Part shown: positions 35,092 through 42,825 of the stretch, piece after piece | How the letters are laid out: each line of letters begins with the position of its first letter | Numbering within the stretch: position 1 is the first letter of the stretch | NCBI RefSeq assembly: GCF_020905375.1 | Contig: NZ_JAJJBU010000015.1 | Location: 1 to 64,000 of the forward strand | Source: Arthrobacter cryoconiti | GTDB lineage: Bacteria > Actinomycetota > Actinomycetes > Actinomycetales > Micrococcaceae | Length of the DNA stretch: 64,000 nucleotides | Direction: 5' to 3' | The notes under the pieces: model-generated | What the model was told of the DNA's origin: nothing | The model's database searches: none | Seen by the model: the letters and a program-made list of their open reading frames with translations, nothing else | Made by a program: the position numbers and the translations under genes

Positions 35092-36075
35092 TCAGTACAT
35101 TCCCCCAAGCAGCCGGCTAAGCACCGATAAGTCAACAACATTAGGCAAGGGTCCGGAGGCTAGGAATTGTTTAACTTCACGGACAAAGCGGGCTGCGTTG
35201 GCGACGTTTACAAGGGCTGAACCGTCCGGTTCTCCGCCCCTGGTGTAATCGATGACGGGTTCAAAGAGGTTTCCGGTGCTACTGTGCACGCAGACCCAAG
35301 CGGTCACATTACATTCCGGGAACAGTTCCTGAAGCGCGCGCGCGGCGGGAATCAGCTGCGGGGGAGCGGCGACCTTGCTGCCGTGGACGAGTACAGTGCC
35401 GTCCCAACGGAAGGCGCCGGCGGGGACCAGCATGGACCCGACAAGCGCGATCCGGTAGCCGGAGATCAACACATGATCCAGATAGCCGTTCCCGCCGGGT
35501 GCGGTGAGTCCATTAATGAGCCGTGCCGCGGGGATGGAAGGCAGCACTTGTTGCATGATCAGCGATGCTGTCCGGGCTTCGCGAGCCAGCCGGGAGGACG
35601 CACCAAATACCCCGCGTTTACGGGGTGCCCCATGGACAGGCTGTGCGGCCATGGGGCGAGGAAGCAGCGGAACTGTGCCGTCCAGAGCCCCATAATCAGG
35701 CACATAGACGGCAGGCTCGCCTGCAAGGTTGCGTGATTGTGGGGACCGGTGGGTGGTGAAGGCGCTACCGGACGCGGCATCAGAGGATCCGAAGTCGTTC
35801 TCGCCAGCCCCGCTGCCGGCTCCGGGTGTGCCAGCATTCGTGGAGCTCGACGGCGTCGCGCTGGCAGCTCTGTAGGACCTGTCGTAGAGTTGCCGCTTGG
35901 CCGGGTTGCTAAGGACCTCATAGGCTTGCGTCACGACACGAAATTGTGCAGGATCACCGCCGTGGTCGGGGTGTGAATTACGGGCAGCCTTGCGGTAGGC
36001 AATCTTGATTTCGCGTTCTGTCGCAGTGCTAGGCAGGCCCAGGACCTGATAGTGCGTGGAGGAATGCTCGGCCAC
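35092..36075 (-). CDS. J-domain protein (DnaJ-like)
   Basis: A 327-residue protein with an N-terminal J domain: HYQVLGLPSTATEREIKIAY, then ARNSHPDHGGD with the HPD tripeptide, then AQFRVVTQAYEVLSNPAKRQLYD. It would stimulate an Hsp70. No Gly/Phe or zinc domains follow. There is a Ser/Ala/Gly linker and a C-terminal domain of about 190 residues with SLIMQQVLPSIPAARLINGL and DHVLISGYRIALVGSML, resembling a nuclease-related-domain type fold seen in other actinobacterial proteins. The start is the GTG at 36075 with GAAAGG upstream. The frame extends to 36453 but that part opposes the next gene. Confidence 0.8.
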   Translation of the reverse strand: MAEHSSTHYQVLGLPSTATEREIKIAYRKAARNSHPDHGGDPAQFRVVTQAYEVLSNPAKRQLYDRSYRAASATPSSSTNAGTPGAGSGAGENDFGSSDAASGSAFTTHRSPQSRNLAGEPAVYVPDYGALDGTVPLLPRPMAAQPVHGAPRKRGVFGASSRLAREARTASLIMQQVLPSIPAARLINGLTAPGGNGYLDHVLISGYRIALVGSMLVPAGAFRWDGTVLVHGSKVAAPPQLIPAARALQELFPECNVTAWVCVHSSTGNLFEPVIDYTRGGEPDGSALVNVANAARFVREVKQFLASGPLPNVVDLSVLSRLLGGMY

Positions 36076-36172
36076 TGTGACCTTTCGATGTAGCGCGGGA
36101 TTTGCCCCCATTCTAATGGCGGTAGCTGGGGGTAACGCGCAAGGAGCGCAAGCTGGCATAATTGCATTTTCC

Positions 36173-37222
36173 ATGACTATGCCCGTTTTTTCTGATGACG
36201 ACGCCACGCCACCGGTGCCCGAGGATGGGCTACCCGTGACGCCCACAGAGACGTGTAAAAAGATACCCGCGGTGAAGCTTGAAACCATGTCCGAAGTACT
36301 TCCCCAAGAGCGAACTCTGCGGATCACCGTAGCCATCAATCCAAGGGCGGCTTTTGGCGGCTCACGGACTGCCACGAGCGGCCAGATCGGAGAAATGGCC
36401 GTGGAGCGCCTGCGCGCTGCCGGCCACCTCGTCACGGTGTTGCGCCGGCGCAATTACGCCGAGCTGCGTCATGCCGTGGATGCCGAAATAGCGGCGGGGG
36501 CTCAGGCCTTGGTTGTGGTTGGCGGTGACGGCATGGTTCACCTGGGCGTGAACGCTCTGGTCGGTAGCAACGTACCGTTGGGGATCGTCCCGGCTGGCAC
36601 CGGCAATGATGCTGCTCGCGGACTGGGCCTTGACCCGAAAGACCCGACCGCCGCCGTCGCCCGCTTCCTGCATGCTTGCCAAAATAAGCCCCGAACCGTT
36701 GATCTGGGACGCATTTCCACCACAGGCACAAAGCCGGTGTGGTTCATGTGCGCACTCTCTGCAGGATTTGACGCATTGGTCAATGAGCGCGCCAACAGCT
36801 GGCACCGGCCCCGTGGCCCCATGCGCTATAACCTTGCCATTCTGCGCGAGTTATTGGCTCTCAAGCCCCGTAAATATGCGCTTCTCGTGGATGGGCTACC
36901 GCGCGAATTGTCCGCCCTCATGATTTCAGTGGCCAATGCGCCATCTATTGGCGGAGGATTGCAGATCGTCCCTGATGCCCAGAACGACGACGGCTTATTG
37001 GACTTATTTGTTCTCTCGCCAGTGTCCCGATGGACCTTTTTGCGAATTTTACCCAGTGTGCGTGCCGGTCGGCATACCAGCCATCCCGCCGTTCGTATCG
37101 AACGGGTCCGTCAGGTGCGGGTGGACACCATCTCGCTGAGCGCATATGCGGATGGCGAACGCGTTGGGATGCTTCCCCTGACTGTCGACGTCGAGCCCGG
37201 CGCTTTGCAAGTCTGGGGCTAA
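36173..37222 (+). CDS. diacylglycerol kinase-family lipid kinase
   Basis: A lipid kinase of about 349 residues of the DAGK/sphingosine-kinase family. The nucleotide-binding motif VVVGGDGMVHLGVNAL and the following GIVPAGTGNDAARGLGL are diagnostic. The N-terminus has TVAINPRAAFGGS and the C-terminal beta-rich domain ends in YADGERVGMLPLTVDV. It would phosphorylate diacylglycerol or a related lipid. Start uncertain: ATG at 36173 or 36179, or at 36287 (MSEVLPQERTL) directly before the domain; none has a strong Shine-Dalgarno site. It diverges from the J-domain gene. Confidence 0.85.
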   Translation: MTMPVFSDDDATPPVPEDGLPVTPTETCKKIPAVKLETMSEVLPQERTLRITVAINPRAAFGGSRTATSGQIGEMAVERLRAAGHLVTVLRRRNYAELRHAVDAEIAAGAQALVVVGGDGMVHLGVNALVGSNVPLGIVPAGTGNDAARGLGLDPKDPTAAVARFLHACQNKPRTVDLGRISTTGTKPVWFMCALSAGFDALVNERANSWHRPRGPMRYNLAILRELLALKPRKYALLVDGLPRELSALMISVANAPSIGGGLQIVPDAQNDDGLLDLFVLSPVSRWTFLRILPSVRAGRHTSHPAVRIERVRQVRVDTISLSAYADGERVGMLPLTVDVEPGALQVWG

Positions 37223-37279
37223 CGCGGACTGGGTGGAGTTATCCCAACTACACGCTGCCACTTCTGTAAGGTGGTGTGC

Positions 37280-38032
37280 GTGAAAACAATGGTGACGGGA
37301 CCTGGCACAAGTGGCACACGCAGAAGCGGTGTGCAAACACTTGCCCTGATGGTGTGCCTTGCTACCGCAAGTGTCGCTGGAATCAGCGGCTGTTCCATTG
37401 CGGTGCCAGCCCCAGAGTCCACAGGGGCAGCGTCTGCCGCTGGACAGCAATCCTTTGCAGCGCCTACCGTCCAAGCCGGACATGACGCAGCGGGCGTGGC
37501 GGCGAAAAATATGACGTTTGACGCGGGGGTAACACTCTCCCCGGGTGTCCCCGTAGGTTATAGCGACGTTTTCGGCGAAACCCCAGGCAGTTATGACAGT
37601 TCGCCAGCTGCGCCAGAGTGGACGCGGACGAGTAACAACGTCGCGGGTCAGAGCAGTTACAGCAATGCGGCCGGCTGTATCGCCGCTTATTGGACCACCA
37701 CCAACCAGGGCCCGCTGATCGAAGCTGGAGATGACAAGGCGTCAACGAAAAAACTGTTCAAATATCTCATACCGTCGGTCGTGGAAGATTCTCTGAAGGA
37801 GGCCACGCTTCCTTGGGTAACGCAGGCGGGCAAGCCAGGACCGAGCATCTCTTTTCTACGCTATGACACCCACGCATCCGAGGGTGTAGCCGCCAGCTCT
37901 GTGTGGGCACGCATGCTGGGTACAGCGGACACCGGCCTGTTGGTTTCCTTGTCTTGCCCCAGTGATGAGCTGCTGGCGGCCACAACACCGGCCGTGATGA
38001 AAAAACTCTCAGTAGTACCGCCAACGAGCTGA
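37280..38032 (+). CDS. putative lipoprotein of unknown function
   Basis: A 250-residue exported protein. A basic N-terminus is followed by a hydrophobic core and a lipobox ending in ISGC (Cys38), then a Ser/Ala/Pro/Thr-rich linker. The mature domain contains two further cysteines (AAGCIAAYW and SLSCPSDEL) that may form a disulfide, and a Trp/Tyr-containing central part. I do not recognise the family. The GTG at 37280 has AAGG eight bases upstream; neighbouring GTGs at 37271 and 37274 and an ATG at 37289 are possible. Its stop is 111 bases from the convergent reductase gene. Confidence 0.7.
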   Translation: MKTMVTGPGTSGTRRSGVQTLALMVCLATASVAGISGCSIAVPAPESTGAASAAGQQSFAAPTVQAGHDAAGVAAKNMTFDAGVTLSPGVPVGYSDVFGETPGSYDSSPAAPEWTRTSNNVAGQSSYSNAAGCIAAYWTTTNQGPLIEAGDDKASTKKLFKYLIPSVVEDSLKEATLPWVTQAGKPGPSISFLRYDTHASEGVAASSVWARMLGTADTGLLVSLSCPSDELLAATTPAVMKKLSVVPPTS

Positions 38033-38075
38033 CGGCCTGACGGTCTGACGAGCTCCTGCCGCATACTCTGCGAAA

Positions 38076-38141
38076 CTGGCCCGCAGTAAACGTCGTGGAA
38101 TGCGCTTTCCACGCGGAAAAGCGACATTAATTGCGGGTCAG
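38076..38141. terminator. imperfect inverted repeat between convergent genes
   Basis: CTGGCCCGCAGTAAACGTCG (38076-38095) pairs with CGACATTAATTGCGGGTCAG (38122-38141) with two wobble pairs and two mismatches; a smaller GTGGAA/TTCCAC hairpin lies inside. It separates the lipoprotein (plus) from the RibD-like gene (minus). The outer arm ATTGCGGGTCAG is the same as in the inverted repeat at 33633-33706. Confidence 0.6.
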
Positions 38142-38142
38142 A

Positions 38143-38931
38143 TCATGGGTTCTTGCTGGCGCGCAGATAACGCAGAAACAGCATTGACTCGGCTTTGAGT
38201 AGATGCGCCAGCTGCATGCTCAGGGGGTTGCCAGCGCCGTCGTGAGGGTCCTTGTGAGTGTGGGAGTGCGCAATCCGCGGGGCGGAACCACCCACCAGAA
38301 GAGGGGCCACCGTCAAGCAGAGCTCATCCACACGGTCTGCTGCTTGAAAGGTGCTCAAGAGAGTGGGGCCGCCCTCCGAATGGATGTTGTACAAACCCCG
38401 TGCCGCCAGTTCGCCGACGAGGAGGTCAACATCCAAAACGTCCTCCCCGGCGTTAATGACCTGCGCGACGCCGGACAACGCACTTCTGCTTTCTTGCGGT
38501 GCGCCCGCTGTGGTCACCACCAGCGGCTCTACGGGTGCATGGGTGAAGACCTCCAACTCGGGATCCAGATTTAGGGAGCCGGAGACAATGGCCAGCTGCG
38601 GGTGCGCCGTTTTTCCGTGGTCCACGCGCCACTGTTGAGCTTGCGCACTCAAGAGTTCCCCACCATAACCTTCCGCGCGGATGGTCGCGGCACCCACCAC
38701 GATGACATCGGCATGTCTGCGCATCAGGGTGAAGATGTGCTGGTCGGTCGCGTTGCCCAGCTTCCCCGAACGGCCGTCCACCGTGGCGGCTCCGTCAATG
38801 CTGGCAACGAAGTTGAAACTGACCCAGGGCCGGTCTGCTCCAGCGGGGCGGGCGCCGTAAAGGTGGAGCAGTTCTTCCTCTGATACCTCGGCGGGTGCGC
38901 CGGACGATGCGGGAAAGATCCTCTCGATCAT
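38143..38931 (-). CDS. RibD C-terminal-type pyrimidine/pterin reductase
   Basis: A 262-residue stand-alone reductase of the RibD_C/dihydrofolate-reductase fold. Seen are RPWVSFNFVASIDGAATVDG, the NADPH-binding VIVVGAATIRAEGYG and NIHSEGGPTLLSTF, with LTVAPLLVGG near the end. No deaminase domain is attached. Such proteins reduce the riboflavin intermediate, but the Mycobacterium tuberculosis homologue Rv2671 is reported to have dihydrofolate reductase activity. The position beside folP- and folE-type genes makes a pterin or folate role plausible. It lies nine bases after the folP-like gene on the same transcript. Confidence 0.83.
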   Translation of the reverse strand: MIERIFPASSGAPAEVSEEELLHLYGARPAGADRPWVSFNFVASIDGAATVDGRSGKLGNATDQHIFTLMRRHADVIVVGAATIRAEGYGGELLSAQAQQWRVDHGKTAHPQLAIVSGSLNLDPELEVFTHAPVEPLVVTTAGAPQESRSALSGVAQVINAGEDVLDVDLLVGELAARGLYNIHSEGGPTLLSTFQAADRVDELCLTVAPLLVGGSAPRIAHSHTHKDPHDGAGNPLSMQLAHLLKAESMLFLRYLRASKNP

Positions 38932-38940
38932 GACAGCCTC

Positions 38941-39930
38941 CTATTTGGTGGGGGCGGCAGTGGCAGCGGGATGGGCTGGTTGGTTGACCGCGCCCATATT
39001 GTGGTTGAGGTAGGCTGGCGCCCGCCAACCCAAGATGGCCTCCGTCATGCGGATTGCAGAAGCGCTAGCGCCTACATTGTGCATGCGAAGGATCCTTGCC
39101 CCGCCCAGAATGCACGTCACGCCTGCGGCCAGTGAACCCTCCAAACGATCTGACTTTTCCTGGTTAAGTGTCTCGCCAATGAAGTCCTTATTGGACACTG
39201 CCGCCAGAGCAGGGTAGCCCAGGGCCGCGATCTCATTGAAGCGGCGCGTGATCTCCAACGTATGCACTGTGTTTTTGTTCAAATCGTGCCCGGGATCGAT
39301 GATGATTTTCTCGGCCGGGACACCCAAGGAAAGTGCCAGTTCCACCTTTTCGCGCAGAAATGCTGCCACTTCAAGAACCACATCAACATAGTGGGGATGT
39401 GGGTAGACGGTCCGTGGTTTGGCCAAGGAGTGCGTGATGATCAGGTGCGCGCCGGTTTCCGCCACCACTTTGGCGATGTCAGGGTTGGCCAGCCCGGTCG
39501 TGTCGTTGATGACGTGCGCGCCGGCGGCAATGCTGCGTTTGGCTACCTCCGGGAGGAAGGTATCCACGGAAATGATGACATCACTGGCTTGCGCTACTGC
39601 CTCGATGACGGGAACCACCCTGTCCCCTTCTTCCTTGGCACTGAGTGCCGGACCTGGGGCGAAAGGCACGCCACCAATATCCACCCAATCAGCGCCTGCT
39701 TCTACTGCTGCCAGCGAGGCGGCAACCGCGGCATCCAAAGCGAACGTTGCTCCGCCGTCATAAAACGAATCCGGAGTGCGGTTCACAATGGCCATCAACG
39801 CCACTTGCCGGCTAAAGTCCAGGGTTCGAATCCCGAAGATGTGCACGGGAGTGCGCAGCGGTGGAGAGTAAAAGGGCGAAGCCGGTGAAGCGGCGTCAGG
39901 GGAAGGTCCCAGGGTGGTCATCCTCTCCAT
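38941..39930 (-). CDS. folP2: dihydropteroate synthase paralogue, FolP2 type
   Basis: TIM-barrel protein of about 329 residues in the dihydropteroate synthase family. The key motif reads MAIVNRTPDSFYDGG in place of the usual N-V-TPDSFSDGG, and DPGHDLNKNTVHTLEI and SNKDFIGETL replace other conserved segments. These changes match the mycobacterial FolP2 group, for which synthase activity was not found, so the true function is open. The ATG at 39930 overlaps the stop of the ferredoxin reductase by one base (TGATG). The last 40 residues are an Ala/Pro-rich tail. Confidence 0.85.
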   Translation of the reverse strand: MERMTTLGPSPDAASPASPFYSPPLRTPVHIFGIRTLDFSRQVALMAIVNRTPDSFYDGGATFALDAAVAASLAAVEAGADWVDIGGVPFAPGPALSAKEEGDRVVPVIEAVAQASDVIISVDTFLPEVAKRSIAAGAHVINDTTGLANPDIAKVVAETGAHLIITHSLAKPRTVYPHPHYVDVVLEVAAFLREKVELALSLGVPAEKIIIDPGHDLNKNTVHTLEITRRFNEIAALGYPALAAVSNKDFIGETLNQEKSDRLEGSLAAGVTCILGGARILRMHNVGASASAIRMTEAILGWRAPAYLNHNMGAVNQPAHPAATAAPTK

Positions 39931-41168
39931 CAAATAGACTCAAGCGGTATTTGCAGGTCGGCCAGCTTTGAGTTCTCGACGCTCCGGCGGGAGGCAATGA
40001 GGTCCTTAATGGCGTCCTGGACGTCCCAGACGTTTACATTCATCCCGGCCACTACGCGTGATTCCAGCACCCAGAAGGCAATGAATTCGCGCTTTTCCAG
40101 GCTTCCACGGATCACTAGCTCAGCATCCTTGGTCAGCGCCCCAAAGCCCGAGTATTCCATTCCCAGGTCGAATTGGTCGGTGTAGAAGTAGGGAATGTCA
40201 TTGAGTTCGGCGGCTTTACCGAGCATCGACTTTGCCGCCACTTTCCCACTGGCGATGGCATTGGCCCAGTGCTCGGAGCGGGCGTAAGCGCCGGTGGTCG
40301 GGTGCAGGGAATTAGCGACGTCGCCAGCTGCGAAGATGTCAGGATCCGAGCTTTGCAGACTACCGCTCACTTGGATCCCATTGTTGATGGTGAGTCCAGC
40401 GTCCTTAGCGAGGGAGATATTGGGGACAACGCCGACGGCGACAATGACGATATCTGCCACAAGGCTCTCACCCGTGGTGGTGAGTACAGCGGTAACTTTT
40501 CCGTCGGTACCTTGGATTTCCTCGGCGCTAGAAGGCAAAAAGAACTTCACTCCGGCTTCTTCATGGCGGGAAGCGAATACTCTGCCGAGCTCATTGCCGA
40601 TGGCCGTGGACAGCGGCACCTCCTCAAGGCCGAGCAACGCCACTTTGTTTCCGAGCTCTGCGGCGGTGGCAGCAATTTCCATCCCGATCCAGCCCGAGCC
40701 CACCATGACCACATTGTGTCCGCCACCCTTAAGCAGTTCCTTCATGGCAACCGAATCAGCCTTGCTGCGGAAGTAGTGGACGCCGTCGAGGTCTACACCT
40801 TTGAATGGGATGACGCGCGGTGAGGCGCCCGTGGCGATCAACAGTTTGGCGTAGCTCAATGTGCGCCCGTCAGCAAGAGTCACAGTATGGTTGGCCGGGT
40901 CGAGGGCGGTTGCGGCCGTACCGGTTAGCACCGTGACGTTGTTTTCCGTGTACCAAGTTCCCGGATAGGGCAGAAGGAAATCCTCGTCCTCTTTGCCGGA
41001 GAGGAAACCCTTCGACAGCGGTGGACGCTGGTAGGGAAGCTCTGCCTCGTCGGCAACGATGGTGATGTCTCCGGCATAACCTTCTTTGCGCAGGGTCTCT
41101 GCTGCTGTGGCACCGGCGAGTCCGCCGCCAATGATGACCATTCCGGGGGTGGTGGTTGGTTCGCTCAT
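39930..41168 (-). CDS. NAD(P)/FAD-dependent ferredoxin reductase
   Basis: A 412-residue flavoprotein oxidoreductase. FAD binding: VIIGGGLAGATAAETLRKEG; next ELPYQRPPLSKGFLSG, as in putidaredoxin/rubredoxin reductases; NAD binding: VVMVGSGWIGMEIAATAAELG; second FAD motif: DIFAAGDVANSL. The C-terminal domain (after ARSEHWANAI) fits the ferredoxin reductase group. There is no redox-active CXXC. It would reduce a small iron-sulfur protein, not encoded nearby. It shares an operon with the FolP2-type and RibD-like genes, suggesting it supplies electrons to a reductive step there. Confidence 0.88.
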   Translation of the reverse strand: MSEPTTTPGMVIIGGGLAGATAAETLRKEGYAGDITIVADEAELPYQRPPLSKGFLSGKEDEDFLLPYPGTWYTENNVTVLTGTAATALDPANHTVTLADGRTLSYAKLLIATGASPRVIPFKGVDLDGVHYFRSKADSVAMKELLKGGGHNVVMVGSGWIGMEIAATAAELGNKVALLGLEEVPLSTAIGNELGRVFASRHEEAGVKFFLPSSAEEIQGTDGKVTAVLTTTGESLVADIVIVAVGVVPNISLAKDAGLTINNGIQVSGSLQSSDPDIFAAGDVANSLHPTTGAYARSEHWANAIASGKVAAKSMLGKAAELNDIPYFYTDQFDLGMEYSGFGALTKDAELVIRGSLEKREFIAFWVLESRVVAGMNVNVWDVQDAIKDLIASRRSVENSKLADLQIPLESI

Positions 41169-41261
41169 GATCGAAACTCTTTCCGTGGAAACGAATGTTC
41201 GGATAAAACAGCTAAAAGACTGCGGTCCGTGTGGGGGACTTGTGGGGAGCTAGCGTCTGAA

Positions 41262-41867
41262 CTAGCGGGGGAACTGCTCGCGCAGTGGCCCGGGCTTGGC
41301 GAGTTCGCCGGTGAAGACCGACGTGCGTGTCACCGCACCGGATACGTGGACGCCGCGTAGTGACATACACATGTGCTCGGCCTCCATGACGATCCCGACG
41401 CCCCTAGGAGAGAGCGTCTCTTCCAACCAGTCTGCCACCTGTTGGGTCAGACGTTCCTGGACTTGGAGGTCGCGAGCAAAAAGTTCTACTCCACGTGCCA
41501 ACTTGGACAGGCCAAATAGCCGCTCGCCCGGGAGGTAGCCCACATGCGCTACGCCGCGAAAGGGTAGTAAATGATGTTCGCAGAGGGAATGGAAGGGAAT
41601 GTCTTTGACAATGACGAGACCGGCGTATCCTTCTTCATTAGGGAACGTGGTCCAATTGGTTTCACGCGGAGTGAGCATTTCTGCATAGGCCGCGGCAACA
41701 CGGCGCGGGGTTTCTAGCAGGTGTGGACTCGTGATGTCTTGGCCCATGGCCTTGAGGAAATCAGCAATGGCAGCCTGCGCGCCCGGCAGATCGATGCCAC
41801 CTTGGGCGTCTAACTCGGGGTCACTGTAGGCAAGCAGTTCGGGGAGGGCGGCGCTTGAAACGGACAT
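41262..41867 (-). CDS. folE: GTP cyclohydrolase I
   Basis: First enzyme of pterin synthesis, opening GTP to dihydroneopterin triphosphate. The 201-residue protein has the zinc ligands Cys96 and His99 in FHSLCEHHLLPF and Cys167 in AEHMCMSLRGV, and the signature GVAHVGYLPGERLFGLSKLAR. The N-terminal helix ETPRRVAAAYAEML is present. The ATG at 41867 has AAAGGA seven bases upstream. A promoter is visible upstream. It diverges from a SufR-like regulator gene, and 93 bases separate it from the ferredoxin reductase downstream. Confidence 0.95.
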   Translation of the reverse strand: MSVSSAALPELLAYSDPELDAQGGIDLPGAQAAIADFLKAMGQDITSPHLLETPRRVAAAYAEMLTPRETNWTTFPNEEGYAGLVIVKDIPFHSLCEHHLLPFRGVAHVGYLPGERLFGLSKLARGVELFARDLQVQERLTQQVADWLEETLSPRGVGIVMEAEHMCMSLRGVHVSGAVTRTSVFTGELAKPGPLREQFPR

Positions 41868-41898
41868 AGCCAAATCCTTTCTAAATCTTGTATTCTTG

Positions 41899-41927
41899 AC
41901 TTTAGAAGCGCAGACTCAAAGCGTCAA
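41899..41927 (-). promoter_or_regulatory. promoter of folE
   Basis: On the minus strand, TTGACG (41927-41922) and TAAAGT (41904-41899) lie 17 bases apart, a good sigma-70-type match. The start would fall about 20-25 bases before the folE ATG. Around the -10 element there is also a TCTAAA-N15-TTTAGA inverted pair that could be an operator. Confidence 0.6.
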
Positions 41928-41975
41928 GTCCGGCGCAACAAATCCACACAGTTCCTATCGAAACCAAGGCAAGCA

Positions 41976-42668
41976 GTGATAAATCAGGAAACCACCGTTG
42001 AAATCCTCAGCCCCTCCCAGCGCTTGTCGGCCGTGGCCTCACTGGGTGACCCCGTGCGCAAACAACTGTTCGAGCTATTGCGCGAGCGCGAGGATGCAGT
42101 GAGCCGCGATGAGTGCGCCGTGATCTTGAATTTGCCCAAGAGCACTATTCGGGCGCACCTTGACCGTTTGGTTGAACAAAAGCTCTTAGCCGTGGAATTC
42201 CGCAAAGTGGGGGAGCGCACCGGCCCTGGCTCCGGACGCCCAGCGAAACTTTACAAGGTGGTCATCGATGAAGTGGAGGCCTCCGTCCCGGCGAGACACT
42301 ACGATCTGGCCGCTGAACTGCTTGCCGCGGCCATCCAGCATTCAATTGACTCCGGTATAGGTGCGCAGGACGCACTGTCCGAGGTGGCCTTCGACGCCGG
42401 AGTGAAGTTGGGTGCCGAAGCCGGCAGTATTGAAGCGGTTCTGGAAAATACCGGCTACTTTCCTCTGCCGGACGGTGAGGGCGGAACCATCATGGCCAAC
42501 TGCCCCTTCCACCGGCTTTCAAAGGATCACACAGGCGTGGTCTGCAAGCTCAACGGCTCCCTGCTCACTGGTGTCCTGGAAGGGTGCGACGATTCCTCGA
42601 ACAGCATCGAACCGGACACCAACCTCTCGCACTGCTGCGCCAGGATCGTGCCGAAGCAACCAAGCTGA
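41976..42668 (+). CDS. SufR-like iron-sulfur-binding transcriptional regulator
   Basis: A 230-residue DNA-binding protein. The N-terminal winged helix reads SRDECAVILNLPKSTIRAHL with a wing around SGRPAKLYKVV. The C-terminus contains Cys176, Cys190, Cys204 and Cys220/221, spaced C-X13-C-X13-C-X15-C. This closely resembles the cluster ligands of SufR repressors. It probably senses Fe-S cluster or iron status. Its place before cysteine desulfurase and mnmA and opposite folE suggests control of one or both. The start is GTG at 41976 with AAGG upstream. Confidence 0.82.
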   Translation: MINQETTVEILSPSQRLSAVASLGDPVRKQLFELLREREDAVSRDECAVILNLPKSTIRAHLDRLVEQKLLAVEFRKVGERTGPGSGRPAKLYKVVIDEVEASVPARHYDLAAELLAAAIQHSIDSGIGAQDALSEVAFDAGVKLGAEAGSIEAVLENTGYFPLPDGEGGTIMANCPFHRLSKDHTGVVCKLNGSLLTGVLEGCDDSSNSIEPDTNLSHCCARIVPKQPS

Positions 42669-42825
42669 AATACAGGCTCTACCTCAACCCTCGGTTACTT
42701 TCGGGGCACTTTTGCCAAACCCTTCCGCAATTACTGGCCGCCTAAGTACCCCCGGGTAGCCATCGATAGAAGACGAGCTCCGCTAAGCGCACAGTAAGTC
42801 TGAACGAATGGCGTAGAATTGAGCA

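Noticed and set aside
40173-40823. 216-residue plus-strand frame opposite the ferredoxin reductase
   Set aside because: Antisense to motifs of the reductase; no start site or domain.
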